64,000 nucleotides of DNA from JANWJE01 sp044326545. Its GTDB lineage: Bacteria; Chlamydiota; Chlamydiia; Chlamydiales; Parachlamydiaceae. Shown in pieces: positions 62,783 to 64,000 of this stretch. Both the position numbers and the translations under genes were made by a program. Location of the stretch: assembly GCA_044326545.1 (NCBI GenBank), contig JBIRBM010000001.1, positions 1-64,000 of the forward strand, read 5' to 3'. Under the pieces are notes generated by a model. The model worked only from the letters and a program-made list of their open reading frames with translations, searched no databases and had not been told where the DNA came from. How positions within the stretch are numbered: the stretch's first letter is position 1; every line of letters begins with the position of its first letter.

Positions 62783-62797
62783 TTTGTTTGGTAAAAC
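62752..62797. repeat. Family B repeat, single end, at the rluD-dtd junction
   Basis: AAGAGCTTGTTCAAAATCTT, then TGGTCCGATGATTTGTTTGGTAAAAC, matches the right end of the complete copy at 1609 read in reverse. Contains the rluD stop and ends exactly where recognisable dtd sequence begins. Confidence 0.65.
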
Positions 62798-62968
62798 CCG
62801 TTTTATGACCAGTTTATGAAGGAGCTTAATAAAGAAATTCAAAATATCAAAATTGGGCTTTTTGGACCCAATATGCAAGTGTCTCTAACGAATGACGGAC
62901 CTGTCACTTTTGTTCTTGAGCGCGATTTTTCACTTCCTCGGAAACAAAATGTTGGATCTGTTTCGTGA
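62798..62968 (+). pseudogene. dtd: Remnant of D-aminoacyl-tRNA deacylase (dtd), C-terminal end
   Basis: An open frame without a start gives PFYDQFMKELNKEIQNIKIG and then LFGPNMQVSLTNDGPVTFVL. This is the C-terminal block of Dtd (vxTGxFGAxMxVxLxNDGPVTfxL), including the NxGPVT motif of the active site. The SQFTL N-terminal half is absent; a family B repeat sits in its place. Dtd recycles mischarged D-aminoacyl-tRNA. The tail after VTFVL (ERDFSLPRKQNVGSVS) looks diverged. Confidence 0.75.
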
Positions 62969-63088
62969 TAACATCCTTTTCTAGAAATAATTTCATGTTT
63001 TTCTAGGAATTTAATCGAATAATTCGTTATTGTCTGGATCAGGAGAGAGTTTCTCTGCAAGAGCTCTTCATAGAGTACTCTCTAAATG

Positions 63089-63251
63089 ACTTACCTTACC
63101 CACCAAGAGTGCTAGTTGGGTTGAGAAAGTCTTTTGCGTTGCAAGGCTGCAAAAGGGGCAATATCTCTCTGGATTCAGCCCTTTTGCAACGTTGCAACTG
63201 CGATAAGCTTTCGCTTCAGCCTAAATAGCACTCTTGGTGCGTAAGGTGAGT
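63089..63251. repeat. Family A palindrome, long copy with central hairpin
   Basis: Outer arms ACTTACCTTACCCACCAAGA / TCTTGGTGCGTAAGGTGAGT; the inner part has GCGTTGCAAGGCTGCAAAAG near-mirrored by CCCTTTTGCAACGTTGCAAC. The central loop GGGCAATATCTCTCTGGATT is close to that of the palindrome at 63581, so the two belong to one group. Confidence 0.75.
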
Positions 63252-63303
63252 CAATTACCCGACGTCGAAGAATCAAACGTGTCAATTTGCAAAGGATCGA
63301 TTT

Positions 63304-63552
63304 ATGAAAGAATTTGTAGCTTACATCGTCAAGAATTTGGTTGATCACCCAGATAAGGTGAAAATCAATGAGATTGGCGGAACACAAACACTTATTATTG
63401 AACTCTCAGTGGAAAAATCAGATATTGGCAAAATCATCGGCAAGAAAGGAAAAACAATCAACGCAATTCGTACATTGCTCATGTCTGTCGCAAGCCGAAA
63501 TGGAATTCGGGTCAATCTCGAAATTCTGGAAGAAAATTCGAAACCGGAATAA
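63304..63552 (+). CDS. khpA: KH-domain RNA-binding protein KhpA
   Basis: 82 residues starting after AAGGA (MKEFVAYIVKNLVDHPDKVK). A single type-II KH domain with the GKIIGKKGKTINAIRTLL loop, complete GxxG. KhpA/YlqC-type proteins bind RNA with KhpB in many bacteria. Full-length. Flanked by two long palindromic repeats. Confidence 0.9.
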   Translation: MKEFVAYIVKNLVDHPDKVKINEIGGTQTLIIELSVEKSDIGKIIGKKGKTINAIRTLLMSVASRNGIRVNLEILEENSKPE

Positions 63553-63580
63553 AAATACTCTTTGACCAGTCAAATTTTTT

Positions 63581-63726
63581 CAGAAGCGCTATTTAGCCTA
63601 AACGAAAGGATCGGGGTTGACAGGTTGCAAAAAGGACAATATCTCTGTTGGATATTGCTCCTTTGCAACCTGTCAACCCCGATCCTTTCGTTTAGGCTAA
63701 ATAGCGCTTCTGGCGCTTAAGGTGAG
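63581..63726. repeat. Long near-perfect palindrome after khpA
   Basis: From 63581 the first 51 bases pair with the mirrored sequence ending at 63712 without a mismatch (CAGAAGCGCTATTTAGCCTA ... AAACGAAAGG outward). Beyond that, inner GGACAATATC and GATATTGCTCC continue the pairing with small gaps. The total hairpin is about 62 bases per arm with a 7-base loop. The right flank (TTAAGGTGAGC) is a family A end. Begins 29 bases after khpA. Confidence 0.85.
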
Positions 63727-63729
63727 CAA

Positions 63730-63999
63730 TTAAGTCAATCTTGGCAAAAATGGGGTAATCATTGATTTGCGTGAATTTAAAGCTCCCGCTTTAAAGCGGA
63801 GGACAGCAATCGGACGATTGTGATTAGCCATGGAATGTTTTCTTGGGATTTGGGGAAAATGGATGTCAAAAAGACATTTGAATTCTTCAGGAGGATTGTC
63901 AATAAACTCTAAAGAGAGGCTCTCTTCGAAAGTTTTGACGGAATATTGAAACCCTGCTAAAAAACTGTTGAGGTGGCGGTACCCCGCCTGAGTTCCAGG
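63730..63999 (-). CDS. Partial minus-strand gene, 3' end only
   Basis: An open frame of 89 residues ends in TAA and continues beyond the right edge. It reads GYRHLNSFLAGFQYSVKTFE, then FIDNPPEEFKCLFDIHFPQI near the middle and MANHNRPIAVLRFKAGALNS toward the end. Codon use looks protein-like, no stops. I recognise no family. Its stop is three bases from the long palindrome, which could act as its terminator. Confidence 0.55.
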   Translation of the reverse strand, partial: PGTQAGYRHLNSFLAGFQYSVKTFEESLSLEFIDNPPEEFKCLFDIHFPQIPRKHSMANHNRPIAVLRFKAGALNSRKSMITPFLPRLT

Positions 64000-64000
64000 A

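Noticed and set aside
62839..63060. Minus-strand 73-residue open frame
   Set aside because: The plus strand of the same stretch encodes a clear dtd C-terminal block, so the minus frame is its shadow.
63089..63726. CRISPR array
   Set aside because: Two related palindromes lie close together, but there are no short direct repeats with unique spacers of equal size, and no cas genes in the window.
1..64000. tRNA or rRNA genes
   Set aside because: No cloverleaf with a GGTTCRA T-loop and matching acceptor stem, nor any conserved rRNA block, was recognised by eye. A tRNAscan-SE or Infernal run would settle it.

Overview
The window is a 64-kb stretch of chromosome from a member of the phylum Chlamydiota, most likely an environmental (amoeba- or invertebrate-associated) lineage rather than Chlamydia itself. 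The evidence is a type III secretion (T3SS) block with the chlamydial gene set (CdsC, a Pkn5-like kinase, CdsQ, CdsP, CdsO, CdsN, a CT668-like protein, CdsF, CdsG, CdsE, CdsD, a CT663-like chaperone, CopD/CopB and LcrH-type chaperones), and a second block (dnaA, TPR protein, CT273-like, rsmH, ftsL-like, ftsI, murE, amidase, then nqrB-E) whose order matches, as I recall it, the C. trachomatis CT268-CT281 region. I judge base composition by eye as moderate (low forties percent GC). I cannot name the genus.

Layout. 1-117 is the tail of an IS630-type transposase. 0.3-4.2 kb holds an aromatic amino-acid permease, a membrane protein, a YidD-like protein and a TPR envelope protein. 4.3-20.5 kb is the T3SS structural operon on the minus strand, with tatA-tatC embedded between cdsP and cdsQ. 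20.7-30.1 kb is the translocator module (CopD, CopB, two SycD/LcrH chaperones) preceded by three unrecognised large proteins that may be secreted. 30.4-34.0 kb is asd, corA and dnaA. 34.4-42.5 kb contains a PLP sugar aminotransferase, two small chlamydial proteins and the cell-division/peptidoglycan run rsmH-ftsL-ftsI-murE-amidase. 42.6-47.5 kb is an accessory patch: a VWA protein, a secreted beta-propeller-like protein and a Ser/Thr kinase. 47.6-52.7 kb is one giant AsmA/TamB-like gene. 53-60.6 kb is the Na+-translocating NADH:quinone reductase set nqrB-C-D and nqrE, split by about 2.9 kb carrying a broken histidine phosphatase, a DUF2608-like HAD protein and an unknown gene. 60.7-64 kb has small genes, rluD, a dtd remnant, khpA and the end of an unknown minus-strand gene.

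How it fits together. Asd makes the precursor of meso-diaminopimelate, MurE adds it (DNPR motif), FtsI and the amidase remodel septal wall. The T3SS block encodes the secretin, inner ring, ATPase, stalk, ruler, C-ring, needle and needle chaperones, but not SctJ, R, S, T, U, V or L, which must lie elsewhere, as in other chlamydiae.

The most unusual signals are (i) Tat translocase genes inside the T3SS operon, with a TatC that has an enlarged first periplasmic loop; (ii) a T3SS-linked kinase fused to what looks like a metal-site-dead SpoIIE/PP2C domain; and (iii) at least four families of dispersed palindromic MITE-like repeats in the intergenic gaps. Several of these provide the last codons and stop codons of flanking genes, and one sits at a truncated dtd gene.
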